DNA of 64,000 nt. Origin: Pseudopedobacter sp044361595. GTDB taxonomy: Bacteria > Bacteroidota > Bacteroidia > Sphingobacteriales > Sphingobacteriaceae. The notes under the pieces were generated by a model. The model was given only the letters and a program-made list of their open reading frames with translations. It did not search any database and had not been told where the DNA came from. Position numbers and translations under genes: made by a program. Positions 17,329 to 25,126 of this stretch are shown piece by piece. The stretch spans positions 62,001 to 126,000 of the forward strand of contig JBIKIN010000004.1 in assembly GCA_044361595.1 (NCBI GenBank). The letters are read 5' to 3'. The first letter of the stretch is position 1; each line of letters starts with the position of its first letter.

Positions 17329-18717
17329 ATGGCAGTAGAAGAAGTAGGCTATTATCATCAAACAGTTGATGAAAAGGGAAAGCGAAAATGGCTCTATCCA
17401 TTAATTAGAAAAGATTTTTGGTATAAAAGGAGAAATGCGTTAAGTTATATTTTATTAGTGTTTTTGTTTTCAGCACCTCATATTAAAGTTAACGATAATC
17501 AGTTTCTTCTTTTTAATATTATAGAGCGCAAATTCATATTGTTTGGGCAGGTTTTTTGGCCTCAAGACTTTTTTATTTTTGTATTAATTTCTTTAACTGG
17601 CCTAATAGGAATCATTTTATTTACCAGTGCCTTTGGTAGGATTTTTTGCGGATGGGCTTGTCCGCAAACTATTTTTATGGAAATGGTTTTTAGAAAAATT
17701 GAAGTGTTTATTGAAGGCGAACCTGCGGCTCGCAAAAAATTAGATCAATCTCCATGGACACAAGAAAAAATTATCAAAAAAACAATTAAACATGGGCTAT
17801 ATGTGCTCATTTCCTTTTTCATAGCCAATACTTTTTTAGCATATATAATTGGATCAGATGAATTGATTAAAATCATCACAGAACCTATACAACAGCACCT
17901 TATCGGCTTTATTAGTATTTGGGTTTTTACAGGGGCTTTTTATTGGGTTTTTAGCCATGTTAGAGAATTGGTTTGCATTGTTGCTTGCCCTTATGGTAGG
18001 TTACAAGGCGTTTTATTAGATAGTAATTCTTTAGTTGTGGCTTACCACTATTTAAGAGGCGAACCTAGAGGAAGAATTAAAAAATCCGAGACTTCAGAAA
18101 CTCAAACTGGAGACTGTGTAGATTGTAATTTATGCGTAGCCGTTTGCCCAACAGGTATCGATATTAGGCAAGGCACACAATTAGAGTGTGTTAACTGTAC
18201 TGCCTGCATTGATGCTTGTAACCAAGTAATGGAAAAGGTACATAAACCCAAAAACCTAATTGGTTACTACTCAGAGAACATGATTAAGAATAGTGTAGGT
18301 CAAAAGTTCACTTTTAGGATGAAAGCTTATAGTGCCATCATTATATTGATGTTAAGCGTTTCTACCTATTTTATTTTAAGTAGAAAAGATGTTGATGTTA
18401 CTATTTTAAGAGCAGCAGGCACCCTTTATCAAGAACTACCAAATGGATATGTAAGTAATCTTTACACTGCCGAAATTATTAACAAAACCAGTAAAAAAAC
18501 ACAAATAGATATTTTGCCAAAAGATAAATCTATGCAGATAAAATGGATTCAAAGAACAGATAAAATGTATAGAGAAAGCAGTGCAAGTGTAACCTTTTTT
18601 GTGTTAATTCCAGAGAAAAATATTAGTGAAAACAACACAAAAATTACGCTAATGGTTAAACAAAACGGCAAAATTATACAAGAGTTAAAAACAAATTTTT
18701 TAGGACCAGTAAATTAA
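17329..18717 (+). CDS. ccoG: cbb3 oxidase accessory protein CcoG (FixG/RdxA)
   Basis: The 462-residue membrane protein has about five hydrophobic helices and the GWACPQTIFMEMVFRKIE signature. A dicluster ferredoxin region follows (CVDCNLCVAVCPTGID and CVNCTACIDACNQVM, about residues 265-305) with eight Cys for two [4Fe-4S] clusters. A C-terminal immunoglobulin-like domain completes the fold. CcoG is thought to reduce copper during cbb3 assembly. It begins 90 bp after ccoP and is followed 7 bp later by ccoH. Confidence 0.93.
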   Translation: MAVEEVGYYHQTVDEKGKRKWLYPLIRKDFWYKRRNALSYILLVFLFSAPHIKVNDNQFLLFNIIERKFILFGQVFWPQDFFIFVLISLTGLIGIILFTSAFGRIFCGWACPQTIFMEMVFRKIEVFIEGEPAARKKLDQSPWTQEKIIKKTIKHGLYVLISFFIANTFLAYIIGSDELIKIITEPIQQHLIGFISIWVFTGAFYWVFSHVRELVCIVACPYGRLQGVLLDSNSLVVAYHYLRGEPRGRIKKSETSETQTGDCVDCNLCVAVCPTGIDIRQGTQLECVNCTACIDACNQVMEKVHKPKNLIGYYSENMIKNSVGQKFTFRMKAYSAIIILMLSVSTYFILSRKDVDVTILRAAGTLYQELPNGYVSNLYTAEIINKTSKKTQIDILPKDKSMQIKWIQRTDKMYRESSASVTFFVLIPEKNISENNTKITLMVKQNGKIIQELKTNFLGPVN

Positions 18718-18724
18718 AGAAATT

Positions 18725-19138
18725 ATGAATTGGGGAAAAGGATTAGTCGTTGGTTTAGCTGCATTTATGCTTTTTATTACCATTTTAGTGATTAAAATGC
18801 TAAACGCTGCCGAAGATAGTTTTGACAAAGATTACTACGAAAAGGGAATAAATTATGATAAAGATTATTTGCTTAAACAACAAGTAATTACCGATGAGGC
18901 TAATCCAAAAATTACACAACAGCTAGACACTATTAGTATTAACTTTATAGCATTAGATAGCCTTAAAGTTACTTTTAAGAGGCCTTCTAGCAGTCAGAAA
19001 GATAAAATTTTCTACTATTACACTCCGCTTGTGAAAATACCAAAAACAGATATTACTAAAGGGGAATGGAAACTTTTATTACACTGGTACGCAAACAAAA
19101 AGGAATATTTATTTGAACAAAACTTATTTGTGCAATAA
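18725..19138 (+). CDS. ccoH: FixH/CcoH family assembly protein
   Basis: The 137-residue protein has an N-terminal membrane anchor (about residues 5-25) followed by the FixH-typical SFDKDYYEKGINYDKD segment and a small beta-rich periplasmic domain ending in GEWKLLLHWYANKKEY. FixH supports assembly or stability of the cbb3 oxidase with CcoG, CcoI and CcoS. Its stop overlaps the next start by one base (TAATG), so the two are coupled. Confidence 0.88.
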   Translation: MNWGKGLVVGLAAFMLFITILVIKMLNAAEDSFDKDYYEKGINYDKDYLLKQQVITDEANPKITQQLDTISINFIALDSLKVTFKRPSSSQKDKIFYYYTPLVKIPKTDITKGEWKLLLHWYANKKEYLFEQNLFVQ

Positions 19139-19824
19139 TGAATCATTTACACCTGGCATTCTTAATTGGTTTATTTGGCAGTTTGCATTGTGTAGGGATG
19201 TGTGGCCCGTTAGCCTTTGCCATTGATAGTAAAGGCGAAAATAAATGGGTAATGATTTCACAAAAGCTGGGTTATAATTTTGGCCGAACACTTTCTTATG
19301 CCTTATTAGGATTGCTAATTGGCTTATTAGGAAAGCAGTTGTGGATTGCTGGTGTACAACAAGCCATAAGTATAATTACCGGAGCAATTATTGTATTTGT
19401 TTCTTTACCTAAAATATTTGCGTTTTTTGACTTCAACATTAACTTTGAAAACCCCTTTCAACAACACATCAACCAATTAATAGGCAAAGCAATTTCTTTA
19501 AAAACCGGACATTTTATAGTGGGTATTTTAAACGGATTTTTACCCTGTGGCTTTGTTTATTTAGCCTTAGCAACTGCCGTTAACACCAATAGCGTTTTGC
19601 AATCTGGCTTGTTTATGTTTTTCTTTGGCTTAGGTACAATTCCTTTAATGTTAACCGCCATGTTAGGTGTTAATTTTGCAAAACCACAACTACGTTTACA
19701 GATTAACAAAGTTTTGCCCGTGTTAACCATTTGCTTAGGCTTCTGGTTTATTTTGAGAGGATTAAATTTAGATATTCCTTATTTAAGTGTGGCTGTTGTT
19801 AATGATGGAGTAATTTGCCATTAA
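19138..19824 (+). CDS. Sulfite exporter TauE/SafE-like membrane protein
   Basis: The 228-residue protein has about six hydrophobic segments. It opens with FLIGLFGSLHCVGMCGPLAFA, the DsbD_2/SafE signature found in the copper- and heme-maturation proteins that accompany cco genes. A second motif, GFLPCGFVYLALATA, sits at about 133-147. The paired Cys in CVGMCG and LPCG suggest copper or thiol handling rather than sulfite export. It is translationally coupled to ccoH. A role in oxidase copper supply is inferred from context. Confidence 0.82.
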   Translation: MNHLHLAFLIGLFGSLHCVGMCGPLAFAIDSKGENKWVMISQKLGYNFGRTLSYALLGLLIGLLGKQLWIAGVQQAISIITGAIIVFVSLPKIFAFFDFNINFENPFQQHINQLIGKAISLKTGHFIVGILNGFLPCGFVYLALATAVNTNSVLQSGLFMFFFGLGTIPLMLTAMLGVNFAKPQLRLQINKVLPVLTICLGFWFILRGLNLDIPYLSVAVVNDGVICH

Positions 19825-19833
19825 GTATAAAAC

Positions 19834-19886
19834 AAGCTTTTGCTATTTCTTAGCATTGTAAAGGTCTATAGAAAAGCTTTTATTTT
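19834..19886 (+). terminator. Probable intrinsic terminator of the cco operon
   Basis: AAGCTTTTGCTAT (19834-19846) pairs with ATAGAAAAGCTT (19868-19879) except for one unpaired base, and TTATTTTG follows. It lies 10 bp after the TauE/SafE-like gene. The 21-nt loop makes it a modest candidate. Confidence 0.45.
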
Positions 19887-20194
19887 GACGTTTAATTTAA
19901 AACTTGCAAAGTTCCGTTAATGGTTGTCCAAAGGACTCCTTCCGAGTAGCGCCAACTCCCGATTTTTTATCCTACCGTGTGGACACATCTTTTCAAATTT
20001 TTTAGTTTCATTCTTTTCATCAATGGAAAAGAAGTTAACAACTATAGAATGAGTTTTTTAAAGATTTAAAATCTTAGATAAATTTAATAGTAGTATGTTA
20101 TGTTGATTATTAAGAGAAACAATTTAATTCACATGTACATTTGTGTTATCACGCTAGGATTTTTCATCGGGATTTAAATGCCCATAAAAACCAC
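19887..20194. other. Intergenic region with a GC-richer block
   Basis: No open frame of note. The stretch 19909-19995 is visibly more GC-rich than its AT-rich surroundings and contains short palindromes (GTCCAAAGGAC, AAGGACTCCTT and GTGTGGACAC). It could be a dispersed intergenic repeat or a structured RNA. No second copy was recognised in this window. The rest is AT-rich, and no promoter can be named with confidence. Confidence 0.35.
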
Positions 20195-21565
20195 TCAATT
20201 AGCCATGCTAAATACATTTTCGTTTAGTTCTTGATGATGAAGCCTTGCATCAAATGCGGCACAAATATTTCTTAAAAAACGTTCGCCTAGTGGGGTAACT
20301 TCTAAGTCATTTTCGTGTTTGATAATTAATCCGTCTATTTCTAATGAATGTAAGCGATACAAGCTTCTTTTGAAATTATGGTTAAGAAGGTCTAGCCTGT
20401 CCCAAGTGGTTTGATTTTTACACATTAGGTTTAGGATATGTTTACGCATTAACAAATCATCATCGGTTAAGATGTGTCCTTTAAAAACAGGAAGCTCGTT
20501 AAGGTTAATTAGCTCTAAATAATCTTCTACTTTTTTTACATTTTGAGCAAAGGCATTCCAAGTATCACTAATGGAAGAAACGCCCAAACCAATCATTAAA
20601 GATGTGTATTGGTGGGTGTAGCCCATAAAGTTTCGATGCAATTTTTTATCGGTTTTGGCTTGGTATAGGCTATCAGTTTTTAGTGCAAAATGATCCATTC
20701 CTATTTCTTGATAACCTGCATTAACTAGCATTTCTCTACCTAGTTCATATAAATTTTTACGCTCTTCAGTGTTTGGTAAATCGGCATCGGTAAACATTCT
20801 TTGTCCGGGTTTAACCCAAGGCACATGGGCATAACCATAAAAAGCAATGCGATCTGGATTTAACTTAATTACCTGATTGATCGTATTGCTTAGCCCCCCT
20901 ACTGTTTGTAGCGGTAGGCCGTAAATTAAATCGTAGTTGATAGAGGTGTAACCAATTTTTTTGGACATCTCTGTTATTTCTTCTACTTGCGCTACAGTTT
21001 GAAAACGATTAATAATTTGTTGCACTTGAATATCAAAATCTTGAATACCTAGGCTTATTCTTTTAAAACCTAATTTATAAAGTGTTTCTAAATGTGTTTG
21101 GCTTGTATTTGCTGGGTGGGCTTCAAAAGAAAACTCGGCTTGTGGGTGTAAATCGCAATCTAACAAAATACCATTTATTAGATTTTGAAGATTTTGCGCA
21201 CTAAAAAATGTGGGTGTACCCCCGCCCAAATGTATTTCTTTAATGATTGGCTTTTGCTTAAACAAATTTTTATAAAGCTGCCATTCTTTTATCAATGCGC
21301 TAATGTATGGTGTTTCTACCCCGTGGTTTTTGGTAATACGAGTATTGCATCCGCAATAAGTACATAAACTCTCGCAATAGGGTAAATGGACGTATAGGCT
21401 AATTCCGCTTTCTTGGTTAGTATGATTAAATGTTTCTAAAACAGAATCCATCCATTTTGAAGTACTAAAACTAGCATTATCCCAAAATGGAACTGTAGGA
21501 TAACTGGTGTACCTTGGAACAGGTACAGCATATTTTTGAATAAGTTGTGTTTGTTGCATCATCAT
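20195..21565 (-). CDS. hemN: Oxygen-independent coproporphyrinogen III oxidase
   Basis: The 456-residue radical-SAM enzyme has the C-x3-C-x2-C cluster motif in YCESLCTYCGC (about residues 63-73), preceded by PRYTSYPT and YVHLPYC. GGGTPTFF and the C-terminal HemN domain (RKHILNLMCKNQTTW onward) are also present. It oxidatively decarboxylates coproporphyrinogen III without O2, keeping heme synthesis going at low oxygen. It follows the dehydrogenase gene with a 4-bp gap in a leftward operon. Three ATG codons in a row mark its start. The setting next to the oxidase and the Fnr-like regulator fits micro-oxic induction. Confidence 0.93.
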   Translation of the reverse strand: MMMQQTQLIQKYAVPVPRYTSYPTVPFWDNASFSTSKWMDSVLETFNHTNQESGISLYVHLPYCESLCTYCGCNTRITKNHGVETPYISALIKEWQLYKNLFKQKPIIKEIHLGGGTPTFFSAQNLQNLINGILLDCDLHPQAEFSFEAHPANTSQTHLETLYKLGFKRISLGIQDFDIQVQQIINRFQTVAQVEEITEMSKKIGYTSINYDLIYGLPLQTVGGLSNTINQVIKLNPDRIAFYGYAHVPWVKPGQRMFTDADLPNTEERKNLYELGREMLVNAGYQEIGMDHFALKTDSLYQAKTDKKLHRNFMGYTHQYTSLMIGLGVSSISDTWNAFAQNVKKVEDYLELINLNELPVFKGHILTDDDLLMRKHILNLMCKNQTTWDRLDLLNHNFKRSLYRLHSLEIDGLIIKHENDLEVTPLGERFLRNICAAFDARLHHQELNENVFSMAN

Positions 21566-21569
21566 GGTG

Positions 21570-22598
21570 TTAATGACTGTTCATTACGGCTACTAATTCT
21601 TTTTGGCATGAATTTGCACAAGCGCAAGCTTTACCGGCACATTTTCCCTTTTGCCAATTGTCTATATTTTGAATAGTTTTGTTGGCAATCTCTTGTAAAG
21701 CTTCTTGTGTAAAAAAAGCTTGATGTGGGGTTATAATTACATTAGAAAAACTCATTAACTGCTGTAAAACAAGGTCTTTATTTACATCTAATTGATGATC
21801 TTCGAAAAAAAGATTATACTCATTCTCATAAACATCGGCTCCGTAGTAGCCAATTTTTCCGTTTTGTAAGGCCTCAATAACATCTTTCGTATTTACCATA
21901 GCACCACGAGAGGTATTAATTAACATCACTCCGTTTTGCATTAGACCAATAGACTTTTGATTAATGATACATTGAGTTTCTTTGGTAAGCGGAGCATGTA
22001 AAGAAATAATTTTTGAGTTGCAAAGTAAATTATCTAATGAAACTGAAGTAACGTAATTTGGAAAATTGTTGACGTAGGGGTCGTAAGCTAAAATTTTGCA
22101 GCCAAAACCATTTAAAATTTGAGCTAATGATTTAGCAATATTCCCAAAACCTATTAAGCCTACAGTTTTATCTTTTAAACAAAATCCCTGTAAATTATTG
22201 AGTCGAAAATCGAAATTTTTAGTTTGATTATAGGCTATATTAACTTTACGATTTAGGGCCATTATTAAGGTAAAGGCATGCTCTGCAATACTTTGAGGCG
22301 AGTAGTTTGGTACGTTTGCAATTTTAAGTCCAGCTGCTGAAGCCGCAACACGGTCTATATGATCTATGCCGGTAGAGCGGGTAGCAATATATTTGATACC
22401 ATAAGATTTTAATTTGGCAATTACATTTGCAGATACGTCATCATTTGTAAACACAATTACAGCATCTTTACCTTGGGCAAAGTTTGCTGTATCAACGTCT
22501 AAAGAATTGGCAATAAGCGTAATATCATGCTTCTTTTGATTTGCTTTTGCAATAAATTCTTTTTCATAACTTTTGACACTGTAAACAACTACCTTCAT
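21570..22598 (-). CDS. D-2-hydroxyacid dehydrogenase with Cys-rich tail
   Basis: The 342-residue NAD-dependent D-isomer 2-hydroxyacid dehydrogenase resembles D-lactate dehydrogenase LdhA. The substrate-binding ATRSTGIDHID (about 92), the Rossmann motif GLIGFGNIAKSLA (about 145) and the catalytic Arg in NTSRGAMV (about 229), Glu in YGADVYENE (about 254) and His in TPHQAFF (about 291) are all present. After the normal end of the domain there is an extra tail, GKCAGKACACANSC, with four Cys in 12 residues. The tail suggests metal or Fe-S binding or redox control. It is first in an operon with hemN, with two FNR-like boxes upstream. Fermentative D-lactate production is a reasonable role. Confidence 0.88.
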   Translation of the reverse strand: MKVVVYSVKSYEKEFIAKANQKKHDITLIANSLDVDTANFAQGKDAVIVFTNDDVSANVIAKLKSYGIKYIATRSTGIDHIDRVAASAAGLKIANVPNYSPQSIAEHAFTLIMALNRKVNIAYNQTKNFDFRLNNLQGFCLKDKTVGLIGFGNIAKSLAQILNGFGCKILAYDPYVNNFPNYVTSVSLDNLLCNSKIISLHAPLTKETQCIINQKSIGLMQNGVMLINTSRGAMVNTKDVIEALQNGKIGYYGADVYENEYNLFFEDHQLDVNKDLVLQQLMSFSNVIITPHQAFFTQEALQEIANKTIQNIDNWQKGKCAGKACACANSCQKELVAVMNSH

Positions 22599-22648
22599 TT
22601 TATTTCGCTTTAAGCTGATGACAGGTTTATGCCTACATCAATGTCTAA

Positions 22649-22656
22649 CAAAATTA
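22649..22656 (-). promoter_or_regulatory. TAnnTTTG promoter element for dehydrogenase-hemN
   Basis: On the minus strand the sequence reads TAATTTTG, an exact match to the Bacteroidota -7 consensus TAnnTTTG. It is 50 nt upstream of the dehydrogenase ATG. It predicts a transcription start near 22645, which puts the FNR-like box at 22679-22692 about 40 nt upstream of that start. Confidence 0.5.
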
Positions 22657-22678
22657 CTCAGAAATGATGTTTAAGGTA

Positions 22679-22692
22679 ATGAGAGAGGTCAA
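22679..22692. promoter_or_regulatory. FNR-like box, proximal, dehydrogenase-hemN operon
   Basis: ATGAGAGAGGTCAA keeps TGA-N6-TCA and 7 of 10 FNR consensus bases. Its centre is 87.5 nt from the dehydrogenase start codon, the same distance as at ccoI, and about 40 nt before the start predicted from the TAATTTTG element. Confidence 0.45.
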
Positions 22693-22700
22693 TCTAAAAA

Positions 22701-22714
22701 GTGACTGTTATCAA
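22701..22714. promoter_or_regulatory. FNR-like box, distal, dehydrogenase-hemN operon
   Basis: GTGACTGTTATCAA matches the FNR consensus at 8 of 10 positions, including a full ATCAA half-site. It lies 22 bp (about two helical turns) upstream of the proximal box and touches the 3' end of the regulator gene. Confidence 0.45.
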
Positions 22715-23757
22715 TTTTTCATGTTTTTTAGGCGCTCTAAATTTAAAATTGCAATTTCTGAGCCTTTTTTATCTAATAATTTTTCTTCTTTAAAATCACT
22801 TAATGTTCTACTCACAGTTTCTGTTGCCATGCCAGCCATTGCGGCTAAATCGTTTCTAGAAATTTTAAATGTTTCGTTTTGGTTTATTTCACTTATTTTT
22901 AATAAAGTCTCTGCTAATCTTTTACGTACCGAGTGATACGCCATTTGCATTAATTGTTGATCTTTTTGATGCAGGCTTTCTGATAATAATTGAATAAACT
23001 GCATAGCCAAACCACTATTTTTAGTTAAGATTTGATCTAGTTGTTCTTTATAAAGTAAACAAACTTGAGTGTCTTCTAAAGCCTCGGCATTTTCTGTATG
23101 GCTTTTGTTAATGATGGCATCATAAATGCCAAAATAATCATCGGCAACATTAATGGCAGTAACTAATTCCCTACCATCCTCGGCAATTTTACTTACCTTA
23201 ATTTTACCACTTAATACTAAGTAAATACCTAGTGAATTGTCGCCGTCAAAATACAGTAACTGCCCTTTTTTAAGGCTTCTAATTTTCTTAGTTTCTAGTA
23301 GTGTTTTAAGTGCTTCAAAATTGGTAACAGTTTCGTTTAAGGTTTCTAATTTTTGTAAACCTTTGCTAAAAAACGCCTCCTTGTTCTGTTGCTTTTTTAA
23401 CCTACTTTCTATAGCGTTAAGCAATTCAATATCGTCAAAAGGCTTCGTTAAGTAATCGTCTGCCCCCATCTCCATACCTTTACGCATATCTAATCTTTCG
23501 GTTTTTGCCGTTAAAAATATAAAAGGAATAATTGCAGTATCTACATTTTTACTAAGCATATATAACACTCCGTAACCATCCAATTCGGGCATCATAATAT
23601 CGCAAATAATTAAATTAGGTAAATGTTTATAGGCCAATTCTACCCCAATTTTACCATTTTGGGCGGTAATTACATCGTAGTTAGCTAGCATTAAAATTTC
23701 TGCTGTACTCTCTCTAATATCAGTATTATCCTCAATTATTAAAATGGTGCTTTTCAT
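22711..23757 (-). CDS. Receiver-Crp/Fnr fusion response regulator
   Basis: The 348-residue protein joins an N-terminal CheY-like receiver (about 1-122, phosphoacceptor D53 in CDIMMPELDG, conserved Lys in LTKPF) to a cyclic-nucleotide-binding-type beta roll (about 150-265) and a Crp-family helix-turn-helix (about 280-345). The recognition helix reads ATETVSRTLSDF, with the E-x-x-S-R residues that give FNR its TTGAT specificity. No FNR-type cysteine cluster is present, so oxygen is probably sensed by the partner kinase encoded 5 bp upstream. It combines in one chain the jobs done by FixJ and FixK elsewhere. Likely targets are the cco, hemN and neighbouring promoters. Confidence 0.9.
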   Translation of the reverse strand: MKSTILIIEDNTDIRESTAEILMLANYDVITAQNGKIGVELAYKHLPNLIICDIMMPELDGYGVLYMLSKNVDTAIIPFIFLTAKTERLDMRKGMEMGADDYLTKPFDDIELLNAIESRLKKQQNKEAFFSKGLQKLETLNETVTNFEALKTLLETKKIRSLKKGQLLYFDGDNSLGIYLVLSGKIKVSKIAEDGRELVTAINVADDYFGIYDAIINKSHTENAEALEDTQVCLLYKEQLDQILTKNSGLAMQFIQLLSESLHQKDQQLMQMAYHSVRKRLAETLLKISEINQNETFKISRNDLAAMAGMATETVSRTLSDFKEEKLLDKKGSEIAILNLERLKNMKN

Positions 23758-23762
23758 TATAA

Positions 23763-24947
23763 TTATATTTCAAAAATCAATGTAAATGTAGTTCCTTTAT
23801 TTTCTTTACTACTAAACTCTATTTTACCGGCCATTAATTTAATGTATCTATCAACAATATTAAGCCCTAAACCAGTTCCAGGTATGTTCCCTGTATTATG
23901 AGCCCTAAAAAAAGCTTGGAATAGATTTTTTTGTTCAGTAGTTGGTATTCCTATACCATCGTCTTTAATAGTTACAGAAAAAAGTTTTGATGTAATTTCT
24001 GTATTAAACTCTATAAATGTATTCTCGCCCGAGTATTTAATGGCATTAGCAATTAAGTTAATGATACAGTTTTTGAGCAAATTTGCATCTATATTTACCA
24101 TTCGTTGTGTGCCGGTATGCTGGTAAATAATATTTTGGTTTTGCTTAGCAACCATTTGCATTTCTTCTGTAATTTCCTCGGCAAATTTTACCAAATCTAG
24201 TTGAGCTAATTGCGGTGTAATTACTCCAGTTTCCAACCTTTCTAAAGATAAAAAATCGTTTAAAATAGTAGTTAAATTACCTATAGAACTTTTAATTTTA
24301 TTAACGTGTTTACCAATGTTTGGATTATTATATTCGGTAGCGTATTTGTCTATTAAAGAGGCAGATAACTGTATAGAACTTAATGGGGTTCTAAACTCAT
24401 GCGAAGCCATAGAAACAAATCTACTCTTCATTTGGTTAAGCTCAATTTCTTTTTCTAATGATAAACTTACTTCTTCTTTGGCCTGCCTAATTTGAGTTAT
24501 TAAAGATTGCAACTCTACCGTACGGTCTTCTACTAAATTTTCTAATTTGTTGGTGTAAACTAAAAGTTGTTCTTCGGCAGTTTTTTGTTTAGTTAAATCA
24601 TGAATAAAGCCAGCATAAATAACTCTTCCTTCATACTGCACTTCGCTTACTGCTAATCTAAATGGAAAAACATCGCCGTTCTTTTTTAGACCTTTTACCT
24701 CTCTACCTATTCCTATAATCTTAGCCTCTTTAGTGGCTTTGTAATGCTCTAAGTATTGATCATGATTGGCTTTATCAGGTTCGGGCATTAGTATTTTAAT
24801 ATTCTTACCTTTTAACTCTTCAATCTGATAACCAAAAAGATTACTTCCAGATGGATTGATAGATTCTATTAACCCATTGCTATCTATTGTAATAATACCA
24901 TCAATTGCATTTTCTACAATAGCTTTGAGTAAAGCGACTTGTTCCAT
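23763..24947 (-). CDS. FixL-like PAS histidine kinase (probable heme oxygen sensor)
   Basis: The 394-residue soluble kinase has one PAS domain (about 4-122), a coiled coil (about 123-170), HisKA with H183 in SHEFRTPLSS, and HATPase_c with N, G1 (DDGIGIP) and G2 (GTGLGLNIV) boxes. The PAS domain resembles the FixL heme-PAS. MPEPDKANHDQYL has a His (H62) at the place of the proximal ligand, and KIIGIGREVKG has Arg (R82) exactly 20 residues later, the same distance as H200 and R220 in Bradyrhizobium FixL. Heme binding is inferred. It is cotranscribed with the receiver-Crp/Fnr gene. Confidence 0.85.
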   Translation of the reverse strand: MEQVALLKAIVENAIDGIITIDSNGLIESINPSGSNLFGYQIEELKGKNIKILMPEPDKANHDQYLEHYKATKEAKIIGIGREVKGLKKNGDVFPFRLAVSEVQYEGRVIYAGFIHDLTKQKTAEEQLLVYTNKLENLVEDRTVELQSLITQIRQAKEEVSLSLEKEIELNQMKSRFVSMASHEFRTPLSSIQLSASLIDKYATEYNNPNIGKHVNKIKSSIGNLTTILNDFLSLERLETGVITPQLAQLDLVKFAEEITEEMQMVAKQNQNIIYQHTGTQRMVNIDANLLKNCIINLIANAIKYSGENTFIEFNTEITSKLFSVTIKDDGIGIPTTEQKNLFQAFFRAHNTGNIPGTGLGLNIVDRYIKLMAGKIEFSSKENKGTTFTLIFEI

Positions 24948-25068
24948 TGTGTAAATTTAAAAGAATTCTTGTTAGAAAAGCAATTGTTAATAAATTACAA
25001 ACTTGTAGATTAAACCAGAACGATAGTGTAAAAATCTAAATGTTGTGTGATTAACTCGCACTTTAAAA

Positions 25069-25082
25069 CTGATTAAAATCAT
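25069..25082. promoter_or_regulatory. FNR-like box upstream of the 605-residue protein gene
   Basis: CTGATTAAAATCAT contains the perfect palindrome TGAT-N4-ATCA and matches the FNR consensus at 8 of 10 positions. Its centre is 51.5 nt before the ATG at 25127 and 128.5 nt from the start codon of the divergent FixL-like gene, so it could serve either gene. Confidence 0.5.
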
Positions 25083-25126
25083 ATTTTAAAACTCAGTTTT
25101 TTGTTTAATTCGCTGTAAAAAAAAGC

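Noticed and set aside
20080..20194. Possible FNR box or riboswitch ahead of the hemN end
   Set aside because: No TGA-N6-TCA was found, and the region lies downstream of hemN rather than at a promoter.
23237..23455. Rightward 72-residue frame inside the receiver-Crp/Fnr gene
   Set aside because: It is antisense to a domain linker of a confidently assigned gene, with no independent evidence.
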